The notes beneath the pieces were generated by a model. It did no database searches. It saw only the letters and a program-made list of their open reading frames with translations, and was not told the origin of the DNA. From assembly GCA_021234155.1 (NCBI GenBank), contig JAJEKV010000050.1:6845199-6909198 (forward strand): a stretch of DNA of 64,000 bases, in the 5' to 3' direction. Each line of letters starts with the position of its first letter. The first letter of the stretch is position 1. Of this stretch, positions 34,401 through 45,204 are shown in pieces. The stretch is from Isoetes taiwanensis (Eukaryota; Streptophyta; Lycopodiopsida; Isoetales; Isoetaceae). Both the position numbers and the translations under genes were made by a program.

Positions 34401-35876
34401 GGTATGTGACAGAGCAGCAGGCAACGAGTGGCATAAGCTACAATGTATCAAATCAGATTGTGGAAATTGTGGGAAACAATTAATTGAGTTGTGTCCAAGA
34501 GAATACAAGGAGCAGATTGATCAAACGCTTGATTGGCAAGTCTATGGTTACATTAATGAGCCCTCGAAGAAAGGAACTTCACGAAGCCTAAAGCTAATTG
34601 ACAAGAAAGGCAGATCCGGTAATATGTTGGATAACATGTTTGATCATATGTCGAAGTTTGTATATCATAACTTTGTGGCACATTGGCAGAGCAAACAATT
34701 CAAGGAATCCATGAAGAGTCTTCGTGATGATACCAGATATTATCGGTTGTTGATTTCTGAGAATTATACTTTGAAGCCATTCAACGAGATTCAAGCACAA
34801 CATTGGTACAATGAACAAATCAGCATATTGGTCCACATCACGATGTTCATGGTACAGGGTAAAATGAGGAAATGTGTGCACTTCTTTATTTCAGATGACA
34901 AAACACATGATACTCACTTTCTACAAAAAGCATTCAAGATGCACCTCAATTGGCTGAAAGAAAATGGTGCTGGTCATATGAAATACCACTTAGTTTGGTC
35001 CGACGGGTGTGCAGCCCAATTCAAGTCGAGAAGAGCTTTCTATCATGTAACTAGGTATCATCAAGAGCATAAGATCAGAATGCACCGGAATTTCTTTGGC
35101 TCGGGACATGGGAAGGGCACACATGATTTTAGAAGGAGCCATAGCCAAACTATGGCTCGAGGCGAACGAAGAAAAAGGATGGGAAAGTGATAAAAAATGC
35201 GGCGCATGTGAGGTTCTTGAACGAAAATTTCTGATGTGGAAAGGGTATTTTGGAAGGTGTCCGACATTGACCGTTCCCAAAGATTTGATGTGCTCCCGTG
35301 AAAGGGATGCAATCTCTTCATTAGCGTATCATCCATAGATCCAAATGATCCAACAAAGTTAATGTGTAGATCTCTTTCATGTTTTTGTAAGGCATGCATC
35401 AATTTTGATTGGCCTACTTGTGAGAATGCTTGATCATTGTGGCGGGTGGGAGTTGAGAAAACTAGAGCCTACAAACAGGGGACAATGTTGAAGAAGATGG
35501 GTGCGAGGCGGAGGACTTGTGGGCAAATGGCGTGGACAATGTGGATGAGACGGTCTTGGGTTGGAGATTATTTTGCATCATTCACATCCCCTGCACAATT
35601 ATGAAAGGGTCCCTTATTATCTCATCCAATTACCTGAAAGTGAAACATGCCCTCGAAGAAGACACCAAGGATGACTATGGAAATGAATTTTATTGTGGTA
35701 ATGAAGTTATAGCTGGTAACTACTTTGAATTGATTCCCAGTTTGCCATCAAAAGTATAGGCTTATTCAAGGAAAGAAAGTTCTTGTCCATCCCGAAGTCA
35801 AGAATTGGGGTGAGATTTCCATTGGAGCCATCAAACATAAGATTAAAGGTACATCTTATGCATATGAACCCGACTA
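31490..35876 (+). pseudogene. Spliced transposase-like protein (RNase-H-like, D-D-D candidate), frameshifted
   Basis: Plus-strand blocks in order with good splice sites: 31490-31670; about 32090-32128 (donor GTAAGT); 32203-32317; 32830-33601 with frame changes (NLTPKQRKYICKKIIAGQ, then 33152-33601); intron 33602-34113 (CAG|GTACG .. TTACAG); 34114-35190; then further frames to 35876. The core has RKLKERNTCCCVKHEQ, a Cys cluster (ENCSCNC), FISDDKTHDTHFLQKAF, YHLVWSDGCAAQFKSRR and NFFGSGHGKGTHD. Two frame changes follow within 60 bp (35120-35184), then AAHVRFLNENF, RSLSCFCKACINFDWP, GNEFYCGNEVIAGNYFELIP and KVLVHPEVKNW. D in ISDD, D in WSDG and D in THD could form a metal-binding triad; this is inference from spacing and context. 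I know this protein type only as a dispersed uncharacterised family and cannot give it a formal name. The copy is dead or badly assembled at 35.1-35.2 kb. Confidence 0.6.
33630..33910. repeat. Tandem duplications inside an intron
   Basis: AGAATAAAGATGTxTTTTAT with TTTGTAACACTGATGTAAAG occurs twice (about 33641 and 33710). TACATGTATATTTGTTTACA with TGTATATTCT repeats near 33841-33900. Both lie in the intron 33602-34113 of the transposase-like gene. Confidence 0.7.
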
Positions 35877-36430
35877 ACTATTAGCATGAAATGTTGTTTG
35901 GAAAATTTGCCAGAGATTGTAGAATCTCTGTAATACGTTAACCTGTTGTTGAAGTAACTTTTCTATGCACTAAGGCATGGACTTGCAAACTGAATGTAAT
36001 CAGAATGTGAACCAGATTAAAACACAAACATTAATATATTGTTTATATACTTCCAAGACTGTTATACTTAGTGTAAGTTCAATTGGTTTCCCTGTTCGGC
36101 ATTGATCTCCTCAAGAATCGGGTGCGCCAGGTGAGTTTGCATTTGAATTGGGGATATGGATTGTGATCTAGTCGTTCGATCTCCTCCCGCCATCGGAATC
36201 AACCAGTCACCACAGGTAAAAAAGGAATTTTTATCCCTGTCTATTCCCTTCTCCCCTGTTTCTGATATGGCTCATACCATGCCAATGATTTGTTCCTTAA
36301 TCAATGATTTGTGCCAATGATTTGTTCAACATCCTTTTCTCAAAATCTATCCCACTGTCCTCTTTTTTTGACCCAATTGGCCAATGGTTGATGCTGGCAT
36401 ATATCCCACAAGCCTAGCTCAAATGAAAGG
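35877..36430. other. Non-coding, no recognised feature
   Basis: The 3' flank of the transposase-like gene. The phrase CAATGATTTGTxCC recurs three times near 36280-36320. Confidence 0.45.
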
Positions 36431-36765
36431 GCTATACTCAATGTGGAATATTCCTTTCAATGTAATAAGGAATATTCCTTGTAACTATGGGTGCACTTAA
36501 ACAAACTAAAGAATATTCCTTTGAAGGTAATAAGGAATATTCTTGATAACTAGGCACTAAGGAATATTCCTTTCAATGCAAAAAGCAATATTCCTTTCAA
36601 GGTAATAGGAATATTCCTTGTAACTATGGGTGCACTTAAACAAACTAAAGAATATTCCTTTGAAGGTAATAAGGAATATTCCTGATAACTAGGCGCTAAG
36701 GAATATTCCTTTCAATGCAATAAGGAATATTCCTTTCAAGGTAATAAGGAATATTCCTTGTTATC
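36431..36765. repeat. Array of GGAATATTCC palindromes, 139-bp higher-order unit
   Basis: About a dozen copies of the perfect palindrome GGAATATTCC, or GAATATTC, lie in 330 bp, usually as AAGGAATATTCCTTTCAATG or AAGGAATATTCCTTG. A longer unit with TAACTATGGGTGCACTTAAA and CAAACTAAAGAATATTCC is present twice with an offset of 139 bp (36481 and 36620). Confidence 0.85.
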
Positions 36766-37320
36766 TCTATATTGTTGACTCACGCTTTACCAAACACAAT
36801 ATGCATAGGTACACAATATGCCTTAACATAATCCATTCATTTGGCATTTGTTGATTTGGCAATTGTTGATTTGGTAACATGTGGAACATTGCATGCAACC
36901 GACTGAAGATTACAAGCCAGCGAGTCATAACTTTTCAACATCTAATCTCTATCCACACTTATCAATGAAGCTATATATATATATGCGCACGATTTTTGTG
37001 ATATATGCATGTGGGATATTGCTAACTTTGTGTTAGGGTTGTGCTAACTGCATACCAAGCAATTGGTCTCATAATATGGTTCAAAACCTATACATTTTAC
37101 ATTTGCAAAAATATTGAGGTGGGTGGATCGGCTCCCGAGGTGTGAAATCGTATGCATGGATACATCCCTTTCCTCTTCTGCCTAATTCCCAAAACAAAAT
37201 CGTATGCATGCAAACATCCCTTTTATTCCCAAAATTCTGCCCTGTAGCTTCATTCCGTCCCCATCATCTATTCCGCCATCTCCTTCACTCCTTCCCCATT
37301 CCGTCCATCTTCTTCACTTC
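36766..37320. other. Upstream region of the next small pseudogene
   Basis: It contains TATATATATATATG at about 36971 and CAATTGTTGATTTGG duplications near 36845-36875. CCCAAAA and CATGCA phrases recur (37150-37230). No other feature was recognised. Confidence 0.4.
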
Positions 37321-37324
37321 CGCC

Positions 37325-37680
37325 ATGGCCAAGTTCAAGACCACACTCCGCAGAACACTATCCCGCCATTGTGCTCGCTCCTCCTCCCCGCCAAAGACAG
37401 GTCCTCCTCTTCCTCCTGAGGATCCGTGTCTTCCTCCCGAGAATCCGGTGTCTTCCTCCCAGGCCACCCCCATTAAAGTCGTAGGCGAAGTTCACTCCAC
37501 CCGGAGGTGGAGAAGCTCATCATGGATCATCAGTATTAAAGCCGTTCGCTATGGGTGATCGAGTGGGTGGATGAGGCTTACCTCGACAAGGAGCGACTCC
37601 TCGAAATGAAGATGTATGCCATGGAGGACGACCTTCATATAGAGTCAAGATGGCCCGAAGATCAAGCCTTGTTTTTGTAA
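37325..37680 (+). pseudogene. Small unrecognised protein, frameshift plus one in-frame stop
   Basis: An ATG at 37325 opens a basic, Ser/Pro-rich N-terminus (MAKFKTTLRRTLSRHCARSS, then PPLPPEDPCLPPENP). After a frame change near 37480 the text reads SLHPEVEKLIMDHQY, one TAA, then SRSLWVIEWVDEAYLDKERL, LEMKMYAMEDDLHIES and RWPEDQALFL ending at the stop at 37678-37680. The helical, charged C-terminal half is clearly protein-like. The segment is GC-richer than its flanks. I cannot name it; it could be a small nuclear or plastid protein or a piece captured by a transposon. Confidence 0.4.
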
Positions 37681-38260
37681 TCCCCGGTTTCAATTTTTTT
37701 TTGGTAATAGTCCTTGTGACTATTCTTTGTAAAGCTTTTTAATTAAATACAGAAGCAATAGTCCTTGTGACTCCATTTTTTGTAAAGATTTTTCATTAAT
37801 GATGAACTCCTCTTCTCTACAAAATTTGTGACTATTTTTTTTGCTTTAACTGTTTCTCTCGAGTTTCCACTTCTTTTTAGTTAATTGAACTATTTCTATC
37901 CTTTTCTCAGATAGATATAAGAAACATGTTTGGTATTTAGTTTGCAACTCAAGTTTTTGGTGCAACTCAAGTTAATGACAGTTTTTGTCATTAATTATAA
38001 AATGCAAAGTACAATTACTGAAATAGTATACCAAAACAAACATTAAAGCCAACAAGGAATTTCAAGGTGCAGAATTTATGATCTGCACACTAACAAAATA
38101 TGGTAACCAGCAGCCAATAGGAAAATATGTTCAGAGTATAATTTTTCTTTAAATGCATCTTGAAGCATCTGAAGCATCTGCCAAAAATTTCTGGATGTTG
38201 GTCCAGAAACCTCTTGAACAATACCATCTGCATGAAATGAACACTAAACTGTTAGGGTGT
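37681..38260. other. Non-coding, no recognised feature
   Basis: The phrase AATAGTCCTTGTGACT and TTTTTTGTAAAG is repeated near 37706 and 37757. GCATCTGAAGCATCTG lies near 38155. The rest is AT-rich sequence without structure. Confidence 0.45.
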
Positions 38261-38262
38261 GT

Positions 38263-38835
38263 ATAACACCAAACCATGCACCATACCATGCCCCACTCTA
38301 TCATATTCACCAGGAACGAGCACATCCCACCACACACCACACCACACACCCCACCACACACCACACCATTCACCACACACTATACACCATAGACCATACA
38401 CCAACTATCATATTCACGAGCACGAGCACATCCCACCCCACACCACACCATTCACCACACACCCCTACCACACACCCCACCACACACCACACCATTCACC
38501 ACACACCATACACCATAGACCATACACCAACTATCATATTCACTGTACGAGCACATCCCACCACACACCACACCATTCACCACACACCCCACCACACACC
38601 ACACCATTCACCACACACCATACACCAAATGGTGGAGTGTGGAGCGGTGGTGGAGTGTGGTGGTGGGGGTGGTGGTGGTGGTGGGTGTGTGGTGGTGGTG
38701 GGGTGTGGTGGTGGGGGTGGTGGTGGTGGTGTGTGTAGTGTGTGGTGGTGGTGGTATGATGTGGTGTGGTGGGGGTGGTGGTGTGGTGTTGTGGATTGTG
38801 GTGTGGTGTTATGGGGTGTGGTGTGGTACAAAGGT
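38263..38835. repeat. Large inverted microsatellite: CCACACA-rich arm then TGTGGTGG-rich arm
   Basis: From about 38263 to 38630 the plus strand is almost pure C/A with phrases such as CACCACACACCACACCATTC. From 38632 to 38835 it is almost pure G/T (GGTGGTGGGGGTGGTGGTGG). The switch is a true palindrome around ACACCAAATGGTG (about 38624-38636). The left arm also has a higher-order repeat: CATACACCATAGACCATACA and CCAACTATCATATTCAC appear twice. The arms could fold into one long hairpin. Long open frames on both strands here (Pro/His/Thr-rich, Val/Gly/Trp-rich) are artefacts. Confidence 0.9.
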
Positions 38836-39109
38836 CACAAAATATATCACGGTCGAAACAATCAAGTAACCTGCTTTGATTGACCAAAAAGGGTACAAGG
38901 CTTCTTTAAATCAAAATCTTTTTTCTTAAAAAAAAAAAAAAAAACTTACATAGTCATAAAGTATACTATCGGTAGTATACTATTCAAAGATAGTGTCATT
39001 TACACATTCCTTATGATAGGAAATGTGAACACAAATGTGAACAAAAGATATATATAAGCCTGTTACATAGTTCATCTTGCAAAATCAGATACTCAGACTC
39101 ATGATCAGC
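38836..39109. other. 3' flank of the Ulp1-like gene
   Basis: It has an 18-nt A-run at about 38927-38944 and an imperfect AGTATACTATCGGTAGTATAC inverted repeat near 38960-38980. No coding content. Confidence 0.45.
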
Positions 39110-42100
39110 TCAGAAATCAGAGGACTGTTGGCTGATACGTTCTTTCGGATTGGCATCACAATGCATGACCAAAGCATCTATTAGAAATTGTCGTCGTGAT
39201 TGTATGTATTCATGAGAGAACCATTTAGATGTAATCTGTGACATCCATAAATAAGGTTAGAAATATTTAAAGGAACATGAGATGCAGTACATACAAGGGA
39301 AGGCATACAACTTACTTCCATATCTCTACCAGAGACAAGAGCTTCAACATATTTGTGCATAAATCCCATCACATACAACCCACATGATGTTAAATCGGAC
39401 TCTTTGTGGCACCTCTACTTGCTGAATCCGATTAACATTATTTCTCTTCATGAAATCGACGCCTCTAGATACTTGACCGATCGATGTGGTTAACATTTGT
39501 GTGTGCAGCCTACATATCACGAAATTTAGCAGACCGAATTAGCGAAGAAAAGCAAAGCAACAACTTAAAGTATTACATACCCTTTGATTGCTTTCTCATT
39601 CGTCGCATAACCTGTAAGAGGATTCAAGACGTGAATTCCTGGTGCAGGTAGGATCTTGGAATCAGATGGTGCGAGCGTAAAAACAGCCAGCACAAAATGA
39701 TCATTCTCAAGGATAGGTGCAAGGATATGATGGCATTTAGCTACCACAATCCCCTTCATCCCTGATTTCACTATTTCAATGACATTCAGTGATCCTTCAG
39801 TTGATTCACCCTTTTTGCTGCTGGTAGCTTCTCTAAACCTTATATAGTTATAAGCGGGATAAAAAAGATTTTGCTCTTCCACCGAAAAGGCAATGTCTCA
39901 TACAAGCACTGGATTAGATTAAGATTAACATTAGAGACAAGGAATAGCAACAAATACAAATTTCGGTTACAACCGGTTATTACCCGCCATAAAGATCCAC
40001 TAAGCGGCTACTCATTTTAGAGTTAGTTGCACATAAAATTGCTATGTCGATGCAACCACTTTCATTTCAGCCGGGCGGACGGTTCTTGAATGGCGTGAAT
40101 GGCGTGAATTCCATAAGTTTATCCTTGTCATCATTTCTCATTTGTCGATCCAAGATGTTAGTGTCATATTAACAATTGATCCATGACAATAAAGCATAAA
40201 TTGATACCTTCCAATCTCTCTTTTCCAATGGTTTAGACCTGCAAAACGAGTAGAATATAATAAGCTACCAAGTATAAGTAAGTCAATGTTAGTGTCATAT
40301 TAACAATTGATCCATGACAATAAAGCATAAATTGGTACCTTCCAATCTCTCGTTTCCGAAGGGTTTAGACCTCGCAAAACGAGTAAAATATAATAAGCTA
40401 CTGAAGTATAAGTCAATGTAAGCTAGCAATTACCGTTTTGCGGTGGATGTCCCCTCGGTTTTGCACTCTCTTTTTCCAAATTGCTTTGGCATCGGCTTTG
40501 ACCATAAATTTAGTCGTTGCCTTGGCTGCAATCTCCAAGGCTTCTTCAACATCATCTAGCTCCTTTGAATCGTTGCAAGTCTCTGAAGACAAGAAAGTGC
40601 TTCATTCTAATGTTTTGAAAGCAAGACAAAAAAGAAACACGCACTGCCAAAGAACAAGCCTTTTCCTCAACTTGAAAAAAAAAATAGGCTTTCAGGGATT
40701 TTTCAATGTCGCCACCAACATCTTCGCAATTTTATCTAGAAACACGCCAACGTAAGTTTCAAAATACAAAAAAAAAAAAAAAAAAAAAAACCGAAAAGGA
40801 GAGAGAATTACTTTTTGGGCTTTCAAATAGTTGCTCCAATAATAGCGGCTTCGGCTTCAACAGTGGGGATCTCTTTTTGGAAAACAACCTCTGCTGCAAA
40901 ATATTGAACATTATTGAACTCTAACTACAACAGATGCAATCTTAATGTAATCAGAATATAATCACCCTACCTTCCACATACCCCTCTGTCTCCAAATCCT
41001 GCACTGATTGCTTATGAGTTGTTGCAATTCTCAAAGGTGATGTAGATGTGGATGGACTTCCAACATCGATAGCAACAAAGATCTTTTTGTGCCGTGTTCA
41101 ACAATTGGGATGTCCGAGAATGGTAAATGCAACCCCTTCTCAATAACATTCTTCTTTTCACCTACAACATGAAATTTTGCTATATTCGGAACTTAAGCAT
41201 AGTGCACGAAAACATGAATTGTTTAGTTTACCCCGGCAGTTTTACTTCTTTCTTTCTTGATACTACCCATGTCCGCATTGACACAATTGGGTGTCAATAA
41301 GAAATGTAAACACTTGATTCAGAATTAAGGGAAGATGTAGAGTAGATAGAAGCAAAATTTGAAGAAAAAACAATCAGATGCAAATCAAAACAGAACAAAT
41401 GTTAACTACATGCAAGTAGGTTTTTACTACAGGCAAACTTTCTGCTGATAATGTAACGACAAAATAGAAGTACATTAGTGTACATAGCTATCACAATGTA
41501 AAGGAAAACCAAATACTAAATTCAAATGTATTTTGAACAAAATATTTTATCAATACACCCTATCAAATACATCATTCAAAGATTGAATGTAAAGGAAAGT
41601 CAAATACCAAATTCATATGCATTTAGATCACATGTAAATGCAAAGTACAGTCAATGCAATACACCCTATTAATACACCCTGTAAAGGAATTCCAGAAAAG
41701 CACTTCATGGCACATGTAAATGTAAAGTACAGAAGCAAATATATTTCCTCTTTACAGTAAAGACAAAACCACGCCAAATCAAATGTTAATACAGTTATGT
41801 ACATGATGGAAACTAACTACATCTAAGTACACTCAAACTAATTATGTAATCAAAATAGAAATAGATGTACCTTCTAAGGGATTCCTAAGCACCGTCAAGC
41901 AGTCCTCTGACCATGAACAATCATGTACACATGTATTCATCGTTGAGACCCTGAATATAAGACAAAATAGACAATATGTATGACCACAAAGTGGAGATAT
42001 TACCATGGTCGAGTCAAGGCAATCATTGCAACTGCTGCAAGTATTGCTTATATGTGAGAATGAAGCGCCCGCCTTGTCATGAAGTATGGGAGTGGGCTGC

Positions 42101-43000
42101 AGGCCCTGCTCGGGTCTGATCTTTCCAAATGCTTAGTCATCTCCTTTATTCTATTCTCACAGTTGGAATTAACTTCCAAATCCTTGCTGATTTTTTCAAT
42201 GACAGCTTCTAATTCTTGCAAATCAGCCTTTAAACAATCAATGGGAATCATTAGAGCATCTAAGTCAGCAATATAACTTGATTTCTCCTCCTCTAAATGG
42301 GATGCCAAAGCCATTTGCACATCAGTTGGCTTCCCGCTTGCTTTTAAACCTGCCATAATGCTGAACTGCTCACATATTTTTGCATCTTTACTCTGCACAA
42401 GTCTTGTCAAGAAGCTCTTATCACTCTCATGCTTCAACAGTTCAATTTCCATTGTTTTCATTTTCTCTTTTAAAGTCTGTATTTCATCAAGCATGGAGGC
42501 AGAATCTAATGCTCTTGTTTCCCTCCACCTTTTCATCATTTCCAACTGCTGCCCCAATTCTACCTGAGGCAAACATTTAATAGCTTTAACATTGGAAGAG
42601 TTTACTGTAGCTAATTCTGTCAGGTCAGATTCTTTTTGAGAGCCTTTTGAATGAAGACTTGCACTTGCTTTCACCTTATCCCAATCAATGCTCGGGCAAA
42701 ATACAATGGAATGTGATGATTTGCAATGTCCCTCCTACAAAAAACGTGCTCATACACAGAAAAAAAATCTGCCATCCAACCGGGGCTTAATCCTCGCACT
42801 CTTGATAACCCCTAACGGCTAGGGCTTGAACCCCAAACATCCTGCACTATTTGCACTAGCCCTGGAAACATGCTATCAAAATTGTTGCTCATAAGCTGCC
42901 TGATGCTTACCTTGTCAAACTCGGGCGGCAAGACCTCCCGATCTGAAGAAGACCCACTCTTGAGTTTTCGGGCGGCAGTTCTAGTGGGAGACCTTGGCAT
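39110..43000 (-). pseudogene. Ulp1-type (peptidase C48) SUMO-protease-like gene, multi-exon, one frameshift in the active site
   Basis: Minus strand. The N-terminal exon (43000-42812) reads MPRSPTRTAARKLKSGSSSD and RQLMSNNFDSMFPGLVQIVQ. The next (about 42735-42048) encodes a long coiled coil (DEIQTLKEKMKTMEIELLKH) after HCKSSHSIVFCPSIDWDK. Further exons: about 40610-40434 (EEALEIAAKATTKFMVKADA), about 40242-40212 (SKPLEKRDWK), about 40070-39987 (GCIDIAILCATNSKMSSRLV), about 39895-39581, 39509-39316 and 39235-39110. The last three hold the C48 domain: His in ILENDHFVLAVF, Asn where Asp is usual in HVLNPL, Gln in QVEVPQ, Cys in SCGLYVMGFM, then RRQFLIDALVMHC. The last exon joins in phase. Exon 39509-39316 is 194 nt, one more than the frame allows; the shift lies between VEVPQ and SCGLYV. 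Such enzymes cleave SUMO or related tags. Either this gene is dead or the base is a sequencing error. Confidence 0.7.
40157..40420. repeat. Tandem duplication containing one exon of the Ulp1-like gene
   Basis: A block from GTTAGTGTCATATTAACAAT to TATAATAAGCTAC is present twice with an offset of 131 bp (40157 and 40288). Each copy contains a 31-nt minus-strand exon flanked by GTTTTGCAG-like and GTATC/GTACC splice sites. In one copy the exon reads SKPLEKRDWK. The other has an extra base and altered acceptor (TTGCGAG), so it is probably skipped. Confidence 0.65.
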
Positions 43001-43099
43001 GGACTTTACAGGTTTGTTGCGAGGAGATTTCCTTGGAGATGTCTTTGTTCCAAGCTGTTTAAGTCATGATCTCTTCCCCGGTGCTTGACTCTCTCCCAA

Positions 43100-43250
43100 T
43101 GCAAGCTTTTGGCTATGGAGGTCTTGATCTTGGCTATGGAGGTTCAAATATGGATGTCAAGCTTTCGGAGGTTCGAATATGGATGTCAAGCTTTCGGCTA
43201 TGGAGGTTCGAATATGGATGTCAAGCTTTCGGCTATGGAGGTTCGAGCGG
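43100..43250. repeat. About 35-bp tandem repeat near the 5' end of the Ulp1-like gene
   Basis: The unit GGCTATGGAGGTTCGAATAT plus GGATGTCAAGCTTTC occurs about four times between 43107 and 43247, with shortened copies at the start. It sits just upstream of the N-terminal exon and may lie in its 5' UTR or promoter. An open plus-strand frame through it is a repeat artefact. Confidence 0.75.
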
Positions 43251-43865
43251 GAGGAAGGTTGAACAGAGCGCGGGAGGAGAGTTCAAAATTATTTGCCCTA
43301 TTAATGATTCATTCCAAGAATAATAATTTCTGGGGGAGAGGGATTTCCTTACATTTTGAATTTGTAAATGTAAAATACGGGCACTTTTTTTGCCCACCCT
43401 TTCATGCTTCTACCCTGTTATGCTTTTATATAGGTTTCTTACTAGAAGACTATAGCACGTTTCCTGAAGTGTACAATGGCACAGAAGTGGGAGAGGATAT
43501 TCCAAAAGAAACTGGAAGGAAATTTGTGAGATGCAAACAAGACCACTGCAGATGGTGAATCAAGATAAAACTTTGACATCTGCCTCTTTTCCGCTCTAGC
43601 TCGGTCGCCTGAAGCTATAGCTGCCATATCTAGACCCATTTCATTCTGCTATGGCTATGCTTTCTGGCAAGGCTAGGATGCTCAAGAAAGTTATGGCCAT
43701 GGCTACGGTTCTTAAGAGATGAAGATTTTCACCATAAAACAGAACAAAGAAACACATCGATTGTGATTTATTTCAATGTTTGAGTTTAAGTGATAGTGCA
43801 TTTGCTGTAAAGCTTCCAGATGTTTCCAAGAATAATAATAATTAAAATAATAATTCATTGATTAA
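43251..43865. other. Non-coding, no recognised feature
   Basis: Short frames only. AT content rises towards 43800, where AATAATAATTAAAATAATAA begins the repeat region. Confidence 0.45.
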
Positions 43866-44660
43866 AATAATAATTTCTCAACATATTGTTTTTTTTTCTA
43901 TTAACGATGTTTTTATTGAAAAAACAACACTTGAAAATATTTTTTTTTTCTAAAAACCACATGTGGATTTTATGTAAAACAATACTTGAAAACAACACCT
44001 ATTATTGAAAATCACATTTTTCTTCTTAAAACCACATATTATTTTTCAAGGAAACCAACACTTGAAAACAATATAGTTAAAAAAAAAAAATAGAAAACTA
44101 CGTGTAGTTTTTAGCAAAGTCAGACAAAATTCTATACGTAGTTTTTCAGTGTTGTTTTTTTTTGCAAAATAATAGTTTAAAACAACATGTGTATTTTTAG
44201 GTTTTATTAAGAACCACATGTATATTCTTCAAGAACCCAACACTTGAAAACAATATAGTTAAAAAGAAAAACTAGAAAACTACGAGTAGTTTCTAGCAAA
44301 GTCGGACAAAATTCTATACGTAGTTTTTTAGTGTTGTTTTTTCTGCAAAATAACAGTTAAAAACAACATGTGTATTTTAGGTTCTATTACGAACCACATG
44401 TATATTCTTCAGGAAAGCAACACCTGAAAACTACAGCTACTCTACAAAAACAACATGTAGAAATATATGTAATTCCTACGTGTAGATAATTTTGACAAAA
44501 CTCTATGCGTAGACTTTTGGCAACAAAAACTACATGTATAAAAATTTTGCTAAAAACTACACGTCATTTCTAGCAAATCCGGACAAAAAACAACACGTAG
44601 TTTTTTGGTGTTGTTTTTTTGCAAAAAAGACACTGAAAAACAACATGTGGACCCAGTTTT
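43866..44660. repeat. AT-rich long tandem repeat, about 182-bp period
   Basis: Blocks with GTAGTTTxTAGCAAAGTC, GACAAAATTCTATACGTAG, AACAACATGTGTATTTTxAG and ACCACATGTATATTCTTCA recur at about 44105-44240 and 44285-44420 (offset 182). Less complete copies lie on either side, the last up to about 44650. The motif CTACATGT/ACATGTAG is frequent. It ends where the LINE remnant starts. Confidence 0.75.
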
Positions 44661-44664
44661 GGGG

Positions 44665-45204
44665 TGGTAGTGGTTGGTTGAACCTCAGGACAATCAAAGA
44701 GACAATGCTCAAGAGTCTCAACGTCTGAAGGACCGAGCGGGCATACTGCAGATATGTGAGGATCATGGCGATGTCGGAAGGCATTAAGCCGCATGCACCT
44801 GTGGATAACCTGCCACCATAGTACAGAGACTTTAGAATGGAGCAACCTATCCCAAAGCCATCGCCATGTACGACACAAAGTGGGCTGTGGAACCTGTAGG
44901 TGCCACCCGTCTGGCAACTGGACGAGTTGTGGTCCTAAAAGAAGGCGATATATTGATATGACAAAGTGCTTGCCTTTGTGAATATTTTCATGACAGTCCC
45001 ATGGCACCCTTTCAGCAACACCAACTTGCACAATACGAGGCATATTTTCTGCGACCTTCTCCCATAGAGATACTTCCCAACGAGATAGCAGGAACTTTTC
45101 CTGAAATTCAGGCCAAGACAGTAGGCAACCCGCTTCATACCATGCTTGAATAGAGGCAACACCTGCAAGAACCCATCATCTCTGTGTAAGGGGTCTTCCA
45201 ACAT
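44665..45204 (-). mobile_element. LINE remnant, zf-RVT C-terminal region, minus strand
   Basis: Minus strand, from 45204 down. A first frame, then from 45043 MPRIVQVGVAERVPWDCHE, LPDGWHLQVPQ, WRWLWDRLLHSKVSVLWWQV, IHRCMRLNAFRHR and CPLGPSDVETLEHCLFDCPE. This is the zinc-binding domain found C-terminal to plant non-LTR reverse transcriptases (zf-RVT): an aromatic W..LW...VSVLWWQ core followed by C-P-x(2)..H-C-L-F-x-C. Here one Cys is replaced (CPLG for CPLC). Sequence similarity stops at about 44665, exactly where the AT-rich array begins. A related copy in plus orientation lies at 50215-50800. Confidence 0.8.

Noticed and set aside
36431-36765. CRISPR-like regularly spaced palindromic repeats
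   Set aside because: Spacers are themselves repeated and uneven, and the genome is eukaryotic; this is a degenerate satellite.
38257-38887. Several long open frames (Pro/His/Thr-rich or Val/Gly/Trp-rich) on both strands
   Set aside because: They are translations of the CA/GT microsatellite; every frame stays open because the repeat lacks stop codons.
42777-42835. CCCTAACGGCTAGGG as a Helitron hairpin
   Set aside because: CTAG lies inside the stem rather than after it, and the site falls at the end of the first exon of the Ulp1-like gene.
43066-43558. Plus-strand frame of 157 codons with repeated FxYGGSNMDVKLS-type text
   Set aside because: The repeated part is a 35-bp minisatellite, and the rest has no coding signal; the real gene nearby is on the minus strand.
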